From NCBI GenBank assembly GCA_037440765.1, contig JBBITL010000019.1:1-64000 (forward strand): a stretch of DNA of 64,000 nucleotides, written 5' to 3'. Below are positions 24,578 through 33,457 of the stretch, in pieces (the stretch's first letter is position 1; each line of letters starts with the position of its first letter). A model generated the notes under the pieces. It was not told the origin of the DNA and did no database searches. It saw only the letters and a list, made by a program, of their open reading frames with translations. Origin of the DNA: DTKY01 sp037440765. GTDB lineage: Bacteria; Acidobacteriota; Terriglobia; Bryobacterales; Bryobacteraceae. The position numbers and the translations under genes are program-made.

Positions 24578-25765
24578 GTGCGGATCCTCCTGTTCACGGG
24601 CAAGGGGGGAGTGGGCAAGACCAGCCTGGCCGCGGCGACCGGAGTGCGTCTGGCGCAGTCGGGCCACCACACCCTGGTCATGAGCGTGGACCCCGCTCAC
24701 AGCCTGGCCGACTCGTTCGACCTCGCGGCCGGTCTTTTCCAGGACGCCACCAGCGATCCCTTCCCCGTGCGCGACCGCCTCGACATCCAGGAAGTGAGCA
24801 TTCAGAAGGAGATCAAACGCCACTGGAAAGCGATCTCCTCCTACGTCGTGTCCGTGCTGCGCACCACCGGCATCAGCGATGTGGAGGCCGAAGAACTGGC
24901 CATCCTCCCCGGCATGGAGGAACTGAGCGCCATGATGCACGTCAACCAGTACCGCCGCGAGCGCCGCTACGACGTGATCGTACTGGATTGCGCGCCCACC
25001 GCCGAAAGCCTGCGTTTCGTCAGCATGCCCACCACGCTCGACTGGTACATGAAGCACATCTTCCCCTACCAGCGCAGCCTGCTGAAGGCCGTGCGTCCGC
25101 TGGCCAACAGGGTCTCGCCGGTGGAACTCCCCCCGGACAGCTACTTCGCCAACGTTAAGGACCTGTTCGCCCGGCTGGCGGGCGTCGAGGAGGCGTTGCA
25201 GGACCCGAAGGTGACCAGCGTGCGGCTGGCCACGAATCCCGAGAAGATGGTCCTCCGCGAGACCCAGCGCGCCTACGTATACTTCTCGCTCCACGGCCTG
25301 ACGGTGGACACGGTGATCGTCAACCGCGTCCTGCCCCCCGTGGTGAGCGACGCTTACTTTGACCGCTGGCATCGCTCGCAGGATCGCATTCTCCGGGAGA
25401 TCGAAGAGTACTTCGCGCCGGTCCCGGTGAAAACCGTCCCCCTTTACCGGGAGGAGGTCCTGGGAGTGGAGCGCCTGGAGCGCCTTGCGGAAACGCTCTA
25501 TCCCGGCGGCGAGGACCCCGCAATTCTCACGCGCGTTGAGCGCCCCTACAACTTCGTCAAGCGCGACGGCAGTTATGAAGTGCGCCTGCAACTCCCCTTT
25601 GCCGCCAAGGGCGAGATCGGCCTGTTCAAGAAGGGAGACGAACTGGTCGTGGAAGTCGGCAGCCTGCGCCGCCACATCGGGCTGCCCACGTCGATGGCCG
25701 GCCTGACCCCGACCCGGGCCAGGCTGGACCACAAACTGCTGACAGTGGAAATGAAGGAGGCGTAG
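24578..25765 (+). CDS. ArsA/Get3-family ATPase with C-terminal HSP20-like domain
   Basis: A 395-residue deviant-Walker ATPase. The P-loop is TGKGGVGKTSLAAATG (lysine signature of the ArsA family), then VMSVDPAHSLADSFD and VIVLDCAPTAESLRFVSMP. The end (about residues 315-395, from RPYNFVKRDGSYEVRLQLPF to LDHKLLTVEMKEA) matches the alpha-crystallin-like domain found on many bacterial members. Bacterial homologues of this type are not established arsenite pumps; a membrane-protein or cofactor chaperone role is possible. GTG start. No ars genes lie nearby; a 73-residue CLCMG protein and a glycosyltransferase follow. Confidence 0.88.
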   Translation: MRILLFTGKGGVGKTSLAAATGVRLAQSGHHTLVMSVDPAHSLADSFDLAAGLFQDATSDPFPVRDRLDIQEVSIQKEIKRHWKAISSYVVSVLRTTGISDVEAEELAILPGMEELSAMMHVNQYRRERRYDVIVLDCAPTAESLRFVSMPTTLDWYMKHIFPYQRSLLKAVRPLANRVSPVELPPDSYFANVKDLFARLAGVEEALQDPKVTSVRLATNPEKMVLRETQRAYVYFSLHGLTVDTVIVNRVLPPVVSDAYFDRWHRSQDRILREIEEYFAPVPVKTVPLYREEVLGVERLERLAETLYPGGEDPAILTRVERPYNFVKRDGSYEVRLQLPFAAKGEIGLFKKGDELVVEVGSLRRHIGLPTSMAGLTPTRARLDHKLLTVEMKEA

Positions 25766-25767
25766 TC

Positions 25768-25989
25768 ATGAAGAGGAAAGAGGCCGCGACACACCCTGTA
25801 CAGTGCCTGTGCATGGGCATGGGACCCAAGCTGACCGAGATGCTCCAGTGCCGCTCGGAGGCGGCCGCCGGCCACCTGCGCAACGCCCGTGTCGAGTTCC
25901 TCAAGGCCCTGCGCACGCTGATCGACGAGCGCATCAGCGAGCTCTCCCGCGCTCAGAAGAAGAGGGGAACCGCGGTCCGGGTCGAGTGA
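25768..25989 (+). CDS. Small conserved-looking protein with a CLCMGMG motif
   Basis: A 73-residue protein with an excellent ribosome site (GGAGG eight bases before the ATG), two bases after the arsA-like stop. The N-terminus has VQCLCMGMGPKLTEML, with Cys-x-Cys; the rest is a charged helix that may pair as a coiled coil (RNARVEFLKALRTLIDERISEL). No family is recognised. Tight linkage suggests a partner or substrate of the ATPase, possibly binding metal through its cysteines; this is inference. Confidence 0.7.
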   Translation: MKRKEAATHPVQCLCMGMGPKLTEMLQCRSEAAAGHLRNARVEFLKALRTLIDERISELSRAQKKRGTAVRVE

Positions 25990-27101
25990 GCCGGGGCCAC
26001 CCCGCCGGCCCGGCACCGGGGCCTTCCGCTTCGCCGCCTGAGCGCGTAAGGCTGGCCTTCCTGACGGCCACGCCTCTGAACCCCTTTGAGGGCAGCGGCA
26101 CGTTCGCGGGGGTCACCGCGCTGGCCGCGGGATTGAGGGCGCTCGGCCACGAAGCGGAGGTCCTGACGCCGGACACGGACCTCCCCGTGTACACGCTGCG
26201 GCGCGTCTGGTTCAACGAACAACTGCGGGGGCGGCGCTGGGAGCCGTTTGACCTGGTGGTGGGTTTCGACATGGACGGCTACCGGATCGCGGGCCGCACC
26301 GGACGTCCGCACATCGCTTCGATCAAGGGCGTGATAGCCGACGAGATGCGCTTCGAGTGCGGGCTCACCAGGCTGAGCATGTCGCTCCAGGCCGCCTGCG
26401 AGGCGCGGCATGCAAAGCGCGCGGACCTGGTGGTGACCACCAGCCGCTACGCCGCCCGGCGCCTGGAGGAACTCTACGGCCCCCGGCGGCCAGTCGCCAT
26501 CGTGCCGGAACTGATCGACCTGGCGGCCTGGAACCGGTTGTTCCGCCGGAACCCGGCCCGGCCGAACCCGGATGAGTTCACGGTTCTCTCTGTCGGCCGG
26601 TTCTACCCCCGCAAGCGCTTCGATGTCCTTCTGGAAGCGGCGGCGCTGCTCAGGCGCGATCTGCCCGAACTGAGGGTGAGGATTGTGGGCAACGGTCCGG
26701 AAAGAGCGCGACTCCTGAACATCTGGCGCCGCCTGCGCCTGGAAGGAGTGGTTCGCTGGCTCGGCGATTTGTCTCAGGACGAGCTGGCCAGGGAGTACAA
26801 CCGTTGCGATGCTTTCTGCCTGGCCAGCGTTCAGGAAGGCTTCGGGATCGTGTTCCTGGAGGCCATGGCCGCCGGGAAGCCCATAGCGGCTGCACGGGCG
26901 GCGGCAGTGCCGGAAGTCGTCGAACACGGCCTGCTCGTCGAACCGGATAGCGCCGAGGCGCTGGCCGACGGACTCCGGCGGCTGTGGCGGGACCCCGGTC
27001 TGCGCGGCCGCCTGGCCGAGGCCGGGTCGCGGTCCGTCCTCATGTACAATACTCCAGAGGTCTCGCAGCGGTTTCTGACCGAGGCTGGCCGCCTCCTATG
27101 A
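25986..27101 (+). CDS. Family 4 glycosyltransferase
   Basis: A 371-residue retaining glycosyltransferase, GT-B fold. The N-terminal half shows the acceptor loop (NPFEGSGTFAGVTALAAGLR); the C-terminal half has VLSVGRFYPRKRFDVLLEAA and the GT4 signature EGFGIVFLEAMAAGKPI with the E-x7-E pair. GTG 25986 overlaps the preceding small gene's stop by four bases; the frame is open further upstream but runs through that gene. The 3' end overlaps the next gene by four bases (ATGA). Donor and acceptor are unknown. Confidence 0.85.
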   Translation: MSRGHPAGPAPGPSASPPERVRLAFLTATPLNPFEGSGTFAGVTALAAGLRALGHEAEVLTPDTDLPVYTLRRVWFNEQLRGRRWEPFDLVVGFDMDGYRIAGRTGRPHIASIKGVIADEMRFECGLTRLSMSLQAACEARHAKRADLVVTTSRYAARRLEELYGPRRPVAIVPELIDLAAWNRLFRRNPARPNPDEFTVLSVGRFYPRKRFDVLLEAAALLRRDLPELRVRIVGNGPERARLLNIWRRLRLEGVVRWLGDLSQDELAREYNRCDAFCLASVQEGFGIVFLEAMAAGKPIAAARAAAVPEVVEHGLLVEPDSAEALADGLRRLWRDPGLRGRLAEAGSRSVLMYNTPEVSQRFLTEAGRLL

Positions 27102-29269
27102 GGCTCGGTCTTCTTCGTAGAGCAGCCCTCAGCCTTGCGCTGTCGGTCGCCGGTTGCCATGCCGGCGACGCCGGCCCGAGTCTTCGGGTCACCAAGTCGC
27201 CGGACCCTGTGCGCCTGGACGGACGTCTCGACGAGCCGGCCTGGCGGCTGGCCGAGGCCGTGGTGCTGACCCAGCAATCGCCGCGTCCGGGTGAATCCAC
27301 GCCTTTCCGCACCGAGGTGCGGGTGCTGCTGGTTGGCCGGTTGTTGTACTTCGGCTTCTTGTGCACGGACCCGAACCCCGAGCGTATCGCAGTGCGCACC
27401 ATGCAATTCGACAACTCGATGCCCGGCGACGACACGGTGGGGGTCGCGCTCGATCCGTACGGAGACAGGCGCACCGGCTATGCTTTCAGGATCAACGCAG
27501 CCAGCACCCGCGCCGACGGCCTCATCAACAACCCCGAACGGATCTCGGGCGACTGGGACGGCATCTGGGACGCGCGCACGGCGAGAACGCCCGAAGGGTG
27601 GTCGGCCGAGATCGAAATTCCGAGCCACACGCTGAACTTCACGCCGGGCCTGACGGCCTGGGGGCTGAACTTGGAGCGCATCGTGTCCCGGGAGCAGCTC
27701 GTGCTGCGCTGGGCCTCTCCGACCCTGGATTCGTTCGCGGCCGACATGAGCCGGGCGGGCCTGATGTACGGCATGGAGGAGATCGAGCAGGGACGAGGCC
27801 TGGAGCTCACGCCATACTGGACCGGGCGCACAAGGGAGGTGTTCTCCCAAGGGGCCAGAAACTGGCAGGGCGCCGGGGGATTGGATTTCACCTGGCGCAT
27901 CACCCCGCAAATGGCCGCGGTCTTCACGGCCAATACAGATTTCGCGGAAACCGAGGTGGACACGCGTCAAATCAACATCACCCGCTTTCCGCTGTTCTTT
28001 CCCGAGAAGCGCGCGTTCTTCCTGGAAGGGTCCAGCCAGTTCGATTTCGGCCCCGGGCTGGGCCGCGCCTTCATCCCGTTCTTCAGCCGGCGAATCGGTC
28101 TTCTGGGTGGCCAGCAGGTACCGATCGACGCCGGAGTGAAGTTGAACGGCCGGATTGGCCGCTGGCGGCTGGGGCTGGTGGACGTCCAGACACGCGAGAC
28201 GACCTTCGCCCCTTCAACGAACCTGTTCGCCGGGCGGGCCTCCTACGACGTGGACCGCAATCTGAGGGTAGGCGCGCTGGTGACCGCCGGCGATCCCGCC
28301 GGCAAGCGAGACAACACCCTGGTGGGGTTTGACGCCCTGTGGCGCACGTCCAGATTCCGCGGCAACAAGAATTTTCTGATCGGCGGATGGGCAGCCGCCA
28401 GCGCGGGAGATCTGGCGCCGGGAAGGCGTTCCGGCTGGGGATTCAAGGTGGACTACCCCAACGACCTGGCCGACTGCTACATCGGCGCGCAGGAATTCGG
28501 GGATGCGCTCACACCGCTGCTCGGCTATCTGCCCCGCCCCGGCACCCGGCAGTACCAGGGCGGGTGCCGGATCAGCCCCAGACCGTCGAAGGACGGGCCC
28601 TTCGGATGGATCCGGCAGGCGTCTTTTTCGAACTACTACACCCGGGTCACGAACCTAAAAGGCGTCAATGAGTCGTGGAGCTTCCTGTTTACGCCGCTGG
28701 CGGCGCAGATGGAGTCGGGCGAGAGTCTCCGTTTCACCTGGACGCCCCAGTACGAGTACCTGGCGGCGCCCTTCGAGATCGTCAAGGGCCGCGCCATCGC
28801 TCCCGGAGGGTATCGCTTCGACCGGTTCGCGGCGCTGGCCATGACCAGCCCCCACCGGCCGTTCATCGTCAGCTATTCCTCGACCTGGGGAACATTCTAC
28901 GACGGGCGCTTGAACCAATACGCCGGGACGGTGAACTGGACCTCGTCCGACGGGCGGGTGCAGCTCGGCCTGGGCGGCGAGAACAACTTCGGCTGCTTGC
29001 AAGCCGGCCGGTTCGTTCAGCGATTGTGGCAGTTCAGAACCAGCATGGCCTGGAGCCCGCGCGTGGTGCTGACGAGTTTCGTCCAGTACGACACTACCTC
29101 GAATAATGTAGGCGCCAATACACGGCTCCGCTGGACCATGAAGCCGGGCCGCGAAATCTTCTTCGTCTGGAATCGCGGCTGGCTGAGACTGCTGGAACGG
29201 CCCGAGTTGACTCTCATCCCGGACAGCGAGTTGCTCGCCCTGAAGTTCCGCTGGACGTTCCGCATGTAG
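27098..29269 (+). CDS. Large DUF5916/CBM9-like outer-membrane-type protein
   Basis: A 723-residue exported protein. ATG 27098 overlaps the glycosyltransferase stop (ATGA). The N-terminal sequence MRLGLLRRAALSLALSVAGC is a signal with a possible lipobox at Cys20. Residues about 35-210 are a CBM9-like domain (VRLDGRLDEPAWRLAEAV, then SMPGDDTVGVALDPYGDRRT and AEIEIPSHTLNF). The remainder is the DUF5916 region with alternating beta strands, FPLFFPEKRAFFLEGSSQFDFG being its hallmark, and it ends in FRWTFRM, an aromatic beta-barrel-like terminus. It probably forms an outer-membrane barrel; function unknown. Overlaps the convergent dnaE2-like gene by 56 bases. Confidence 0.82.
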   Translation: MRLGLLRRAALSLALSVAGCHAGDAGPSLRVTKSPDPVRLDGRLDEPAWRLAEAVVLTQQSPRPGESTPFRTEVRVLLVGRLLYFGFLCTDPNPERIAVRTMQFDNSMPGDDTVGVALDPYGDRRTGYAFRINAASTRADGLINNPERISGDWDGIWDARTARTPEGWSAEIEIPSHTLNFTPGLTAWGLNLERIVSREQLVLRWASPTLDSFAADMSRAGLMYGMEEIEQGRGLELTPYWTGRTREVFSQGARNWQGAGGLDFTWRITPQMAAVFTANTDFAETEVDTRQINITRFPLFFPEKRAFFLEGSSQFDFGPGLGRAFIPFFSRRIGLLGGQQVPIDAGVKLNGRIGRWRLGLVDVQTRETTFAPSTNLFAGRASYDVDRNLRVGALVTAGDPAGKRDNTLVGFDALWRTSRFRGNKNFLIGGWAAASAGDLAPGRRSGWGFKVDYPNDLADCYIGAQEFGDALTPLLGYLPRPGTRQYQGGCRISPRPSKDGPFGWIRQASFSNYYTRVTNLKGVNESWSFLFTPLAAQMESGESLRFTWTPQYEYLAAPFEIVKGRAIAPGGYRFDRFAALAMTSPHRPFIVSYSSTWGTFYDGRLNQYAGTVNWTSSDGRVQLGLGGENNFGCLQAGRFVQRLWQFRTSMAWSPRVVLTSFVQYDTTSNNVGANTRLRWTMKPGREIFFVWNRGWLRLLERPELTLIPDSELLALKFRWTFRM

Positions 29270-32225
29270 GGGGCTGCCTGAGCCGGATGGCGTTGAGCAA
29301 GACCCCCTTGCGGTTGTCGAAAGGCTCGGCCAGCGCGGTGACGGCCACCACGGGATTGACCGTGAGGTGGCCAAAGCGCCGGTAGGCGCCGGTAAACAGC
29401 GACACTTCGACGAAACCGGTGCGGTCGGCCAGGGTTAGGAACTTCATCGCGCCTCGGCCGGTGGGGTGAATCCGCTCGGCCACGATCAGGCCGCAGACCT
29501 CGATCTCGCGGTCCATGCAGCGGCTGACCTCCGCGGCTGGCACGTAGCGCGACCAGTCCACCTCCGGCGCGAAGTAGTCGAGCGGGTGACAGCTCACCGG
29601 GAAGCCCAGCAGTTCGTGTTCCCAATGCGGCCCAGCAGGGGCATGGCGTTGCCGGACCCCCACGGGGTCAGGCAGCAGTCCCGGAGCACCCCCGGATTTC
29701 TTCGACTCCAGCCGGCACAACCGCCAGAACAGCCGCCCGCGCGGCTCATTGAGCGAATCGAGCGCGCCGACTTTCAGCAGGGCCAGCCATTCGGCGCGCG
29801 AGGGGCGCACCAGCCGGTAGAACTCGCCCGCATCCCGGAAAGGCCGTGAGGCGAGGATGCGCTCCAGCGTCCCGGCGGTCATGCCCTTCACCTGGTCGAG
29901 CGGCAGGCGCACGGTGTCGCCGCGCACCAGGAAGCGCGGCTCGGAGAGGTTCACATCCGGCGCCAGGAACCGCGCTCCCTGCCGCAGCGCTTCCAGCACG
30001 TAGAAGATGGGGGAGTAGAAGCCCCGGCGGTTCGAGAGCACCGCCGCCAGGAATTCGATCGGGTACCGCGTCTTAAGGTACGCGCCCTGGAAGGCTTCCA
30101 CCGCATAGGCCGCCGAGTGGGCCTTGTTGAACATGTAGCCGGCGAAGTCCTCGACCAGCGCCCATACCGCTTCGGCCTCCCCGGCAGTGTGGCCGGCGGC
30201 GAGCGCGCCGGCGCGGAACTCCCCGCCCAGTTCCGCGATCTTACGCCGGTCTTTGTTCTTGACCAGCGCGCGGCGCAGGATGTCGGCGCGCCCCCAGGGC
30301 ATCCCGGCGAATCCGTTGGCGACCAGAAGAATGTGCTCCTCGTAGGCCATCATCCCGTAGGTGTCGGCCAGCAGGGGCTCGAGCGAGGGGTGCGCGTAGG
30401 CGGGCGGCTCCAGTCCCTGGTGGCGGCGGGCGAAGGCGCGCTTCTTGCCCTCGTTGGCGGCGCCCGGCCGGATGATGGACTCGACGGCGGTGAGGCAGTC
30501 CAGGTCCCGGCAGTCCGACATGACCAGCAGGCCGGTCATGGCGGGCGATTCTATGTGGAACACGCCGCGCGCGTTGCCGGTGGCAATGGTGTCCCAGGTG
30601 GCCGCATCCTGGAAGTCGATGGCGCCTGGATCGGGCGCGTGGCCCCGGTTCTCGCGAATGTTGGCGCAAGCGTCGCGGAGCACGCTCAGGCCCGCCTGCC
30701 CCAGCAGGTCCATCTTGAGCAGGCCCAGCTCCTCGACGTCGTCCATCGCATATTGCGTGGTCAGGTAGCCCTTGGCGCTCATGAACAGGGGCATGCGATC
30801 GGCGAGTGGCTCCCCGCTGATCACCAGCCCGCAGGGGTGCATGGAAGCGTGCCGCGGGATGCCATCCAGGCGCGAGGCCATCTTCAGAACGGTGCGGTAG
30901 GGTTCCTCCTGCCAGGGCAGATGACGGCACTCGGGCAGGGTCCCGGCCACGGTCCCTGCATCGCCCATGAAGCGGGGCATGTGCTCGGTGAAGCGCCGAA
31001 CCTCGCGCTCGGGGATGCCGTAGACCTTGGCGATATCGGCCACGGCGGCGCGCCCCTGGAAGGTGTTGAACGCGCCGATCATGGCCACGTGCTCCCGGCC
31101 GTAGCGTTCGAAGACGTACCGGACCACGTCTTCGCGGCGGTCCCAGGGCAGGTCGAGGTCGATGTCAGCGAGCTTGGCGAACTGCATGCGCTCGCGGTTA
31201 AGGAAGCGCTCGAAGGACAACCCGAAACGGAAGGGGCAGACGTTGCTGATCCCCAGCGCATAGCACACCAGACTGCCGGCGGCGCTGCCGCGGGCCAGGG
31301 TCCCGATCCCTTGCCCGCCGGCCCAGCGCACGATGTCGGCGAAGATGAGGAAGTACTCGGCATAGCCGACCTCTTCAATGACGTTCAGTTCCCGCTCCAG
31401 CCGCGACCATACCTCGGGCTTGGGCGCGGGGGCGTAACGGCGCGCGACGCCTTCCCTTGCCAGGCGACGCAGCAGGCCCGCCGCGGTGTCCTCCGGGGGG
31501 GTGTCGAAGGGCGGGAACAGGATGTCACCCAGGTCGAAATCAAAGCAGCAACGTTCGGCTATAAGTTGAGTGTTTTGAATGCATTGCGTGGATGATTGAA
31601 AGTACTGCATCATCTCCTGCGGCGAGTGCATATGATAATCGCCCGGCCCGTGTTTGGCGTGGTGTTCGTGGCCAAGCATGGTGAGGGTTCGCATGGAGGC
31701 AAGGATGTCGTACAGCAACCGGCCGGCCCGGGAGCGGTAGTGCGCCTCGGCGGTGGCGACTACAGGGACGCGCAGGCGGCGTCCATGGCGAAGGTTCCCC
31801 CGGTTCTGCGGGGTGACGGTGAGAGCGAAGTTTCGCCCGTAGATTTCCAGGTGCGCGGGGTCGGCGGCGCCGGACAGGCAGATGAGGCCGTCGCGAAAGC
31901 GGTTGAGGTCTTCGATGGTTGGGCCGCCGGTGTGTTCGACGCGGGTGGTGAGGAGGCGGCAGAGGTTGCGGTAGCCTCTGGCGTTCTCGACGAGCAGGAT
32001 CAAGGAGTCGCCGCTGGCGGTTGTCACCTGGCTGCCGATGACGGGGCGGACACCGGCCGCGCGGGCAGTCTTGTAGAACTGTACGGCGCCGGCCAGGGAG
32101 TCGCGGTCCACGAGTCCGACGGCGGGCATGCGGTACTCGACGGCGGCCGCGACGATGTCGCTGGTGGACATGGCGCTGTCGAGCAGCGAGTAGTGGCTGT
32201 GGTTATGGAGGGCGACGTATGGCAC
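29214..32225 (-). CDS. DnaE2/ImuC-like DNA polymerase III alpha subunit
   Basis: A 1003-residue C-family polymerase, shorter than replicative DnaE and matching the error-prone ImuC/DnaE2 class used in damage tolerance. The N-terminal PHP domain starts at MPYVALHNHSHYSLLDS (H-x-H). The polymerase palm has GTLARGSAAGSLVCYALGIS and the catalytic aspartates in ADIDLDLPWDRREDVVRYVF; the fingers include HASMHPCGLVIS and YEEHILLVANGFAGM. The end is an OB domain (EIEVCGLIVAERI). The start is GTG. An SOS-box-like palindrome overlaps the promoter. Unlike most imuC genes, no imuA or imuB is beside it. Confidence 0.9.
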   Translation of the reverse strand: MPYVALHNHSHYSLLDSAMSTSDIVAAAVEYRMPAVGLVDRDSLAGAVQFYKTARAAGVRPVIGSQVTTASGDSLILLVENARGYRNLCRLLTTRVEHTGGPTIEDLNRFRDGLICLSGAADPAHLEIYGRNFALTVTPQNRGNLRHGRRLRVPVVATAEAHYRSRAGRLLYDILASMRTLTMLGHEHHAKHGPGDYHMHSPQEMMQYFQSSTQCIQNTQLIAERCCFDFDLGDILFPPFDTPPEDTAAGLLRRLAREGVARRYAPAPKPEVWSRLERELNVIEEVGYAEYFLIFADIVRWAGGQGIGTLARGSAAGSLVCYALGISNVCPFRFGLSFERFLNRERMQFAKLADIDLDLPWDRREDVVRYVFERYGREHVAMIGAFNTFQGRAAVADIAKVYGIPEREVRRFTEHMPRFMGDAGTVAGTLPECRHLPWQEEPYRTVLKMASRLDGIPRHASMHPCGLVISGEPLADRMPLFMSAKGYLTTQYAMDDVEELGLLKMDLLGQAGLSVLRDACANIRENRGHAPDPGAIDFQDAATWDTIATGNARGVFHIESPAMTGLLVMSDCRDLDCLTAVESIIRPGAANEGKKRAFARRHQGLEPPAYAHPSLEPLLADTYGMMAYEEHILLVANGFAGMPWGRADILRRALVKNKDRRKIAELGGEFRAGALAAGHTAGEAEAVWALVEDFAGYMFNKAHSAAYAVEAFQGAYLKTRYPIEFLAAVLSNRRGFYSPIFYVLEALRQGARFLAPDVNLSEPRFLVRGDTVRLPLDQVKGMTAGTLERILASRPFRDAGEFYRLVRPSRAEWLALLKVGALDSLNEPRGRLFWRLCRLESKKSGGAPGLLPDPVGVRQRHAPAGPHWEHELLGFPVSCHPLDYFAPEVDWSRYVPAAEVSRCMDREIEVCGLIVAERIHPTGRGAMKFLTLADRTGFVEVSLFTGAYRRFGHLTVNPVVAVTALAEPFDNRKGVLLNAIRLRQPPTCGTSSGTSGRATRCPG

Positions 32226-32229
32226 GATC

Positions 32230-32249
32230 TACTGTAAAGTTTTACACTA
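32230..32249. promoter_or_regulatory. SOS-box-like palindrome overlapping the dnaE2 -10 element
   Basis: CTGTAAAGTTTTACAC inside a 20-base palindromic stretch that matches the E. coli SOS consensus (CTGT-N8-ACAG type) at 15 of 20 positions, with ACAC replacing ACAG in one arm. On the minus strand it contains the -10-like TACAGT (32231-32236), five bases before GTG 32225, so a repressor bound here would block transcription. The LexA motif of this lineage is unknown to me. Confidence 0.6.
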
Positions 32250-32410
32250 AATCGCCTGGCCCTGCAACCCCACAAGAGCCCGTAATCCGTCCGTAAGGGA
32301 TTTCAGGCTGCATTGCGCATCGCGCCGGGCGGGGATTTTCAAGGCATGGTGGCTGCCGATCCGATGTGGTTTTGGGGAGAGCGCTGGAGGATTTTCGCCG
32401 CCGTAGGATG

Positions 32411-32416
32411 TAACCT
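32411..32416 (+). promoter_or_regulatory. -10-like hexamer for lpxD (probable leaderless start)
   Basis: TAACCT, keeping the key A2 and T6 of the -10 element, six bases before ATG 32423. GAGG in the spacer is too near the start to serve as a ribosome site. Confidence 0.35.
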
Positions 32417-32422
32417 GAGGCT

Positions 32423-33457
32423 ATGAGACTCAGCCACATAGCCGAGCGGCTCGGGTGCGAGTTGGCCGGCGACGGCGCGATCGAGATCACGGGAGTGGCT
32501 GGCATGGAGCACGCCGGCCCCACCGAACTCACCTTTCTTGCCAACCCCCGGTATGCCCACAAGGTTAAGGACACGCGCGCGGCCGCCATCCTGACGGCGG
32601 AACCGATCCGGGGCCAGGCCATCGCCAGCCTGGTGTCCTCCAACCCTTACCTGGACTTCGCCCGGGCGCTGGAGATGTTCTACCGGCCCCCGCGCCCCGA
32701 GCCGGGCATCCACCCTTCGGCGTCGATCGCCCCAACCGCGTCTATCGGCGAGGGCTCATATGCCGGCCCCTTCGTGGTGGTTGGAGACGACGCCGTTATC
32801 GGACGGAACGCCGTGCTTCACCCGCACGTGGTCATCTACCCTGGCGCCCGCATCGGAGACTACTTCTGCGCCCACTCGCACGCCGTGGTTAGGGAGTTCT
32901 GCCGCATCGGCGACCGGGTGATTCTCCAGAACGGCGTGGTTGTAGGCGGAGACGGGTTCGGATTCGCGCTGACCAAGGATGGGACGCATTACAAGATCGT
33001 GCAGAGCGGCATCACCGTCATCGAGGACGATGTCGAGATACAGTCGCTGACCTCGGTGGACCGCGCCACGGTCGGCGAAACGCGAGTCAGGCGCGGAGCC
33101 AAGCTCGACAGCCTGGTGCAGGTGGGCCACGCCTGCGTGGTGGGGGAGGACAACATCATCTGCGCCCAGACCGGCCTGGCAGGCAGTTCCATACTCGGGA
33201 AGAGCGTGCTGCTCGCCGGCCAGGTGGGGGTCTCAGGACACCTGACCATCCACGACAGGGCCGTCGTATACGCTCAGAGCGGGGTGGGCGGGGATGTCGA
33301 GGCGGGCGCCACGATTTCAGGCTCTCCGGCCTTCGACGCCGCCCTGTGGCGCCGCGCGGTGGCCTCGTTCCCGAAGCTGCCGGAACTGGTCAAGACGGTG
33401 CGAGAATTGAAGAAGCGCGTCGAGGAAGTGGCCGGCGCGCCGGGAACCCATGATTGA
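32423..33457 (+). CDS. lpxD: UDP-3-O-(3-hydroxyacyl)glucosamine N-acyltransferase
   Basis: Adds the second acyl chain in lipid A synthesis; direct evidence for an LPS outer membrane. The 344-residue protein has the N-terminal uridine-binding domain (ITGVAGMEHAGPTELTFLAN) and then a left-handed beta-helix of hexapeptide repeats from about residue 95 (HPSASIAPTASIGEGSYAGP, IGRNAVLHPHVVIY). VVGGDGFGFALTKDGTHYKI and LVQVGHACVVGEDNIICAQTG, with the catalytic histidine, are LpxD signatures. It overlaps the next gene by eight bases. Other lipid A genes are not adjacent. Confidence 0.95.
   Translation: MRLSHIAERLGCELAGDGAIEITGVAGMEHAGPTELTFLANPRYAHKVKDTRAAAILTAEPIRGQAIASLVSSNPYLDFARALEMFYRPPRPEPGIHPSASIAPTASIGEGSYAGPFVVVGDDAVIGRNAVLHPHVVIYPGARIGDYFCAHSHAVVREFCRIGDRVILQNGVVVGGDGFGFALTKDGTHYKIVQSGITVIEDDVEIQSLTSVDRATVGETRVRRGAKLDSLVQVGHACVVGEDNIICAQTGLAGSSILGKSVLLAGQVGVSGHLTIHDRAVVYAQSGVGGDVEAGATISGSPAFDAALWRRAVASFPKLPELVKTVRELKKRVEEVAGAPGTHD

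Noticed and set aside
24470..25732. Upstream extension of the aldose epimerase frame
   Set aside because: It is antisense to the arsA-like gene; the real ATG at 24469 has a perfect ribosome site.
24578..25765. Arsenite-resistance ATPase
   Set aside because: No arsenic genes are near and the C-terminal HSP20-like domain belongs to the non-arsenic bacterial subgroup.
30117..31595. Long open frame antisense to the dnaE2-like gene
   Set aside because: Low-complexity translation and no motifs; high-GC codon bias explains it.
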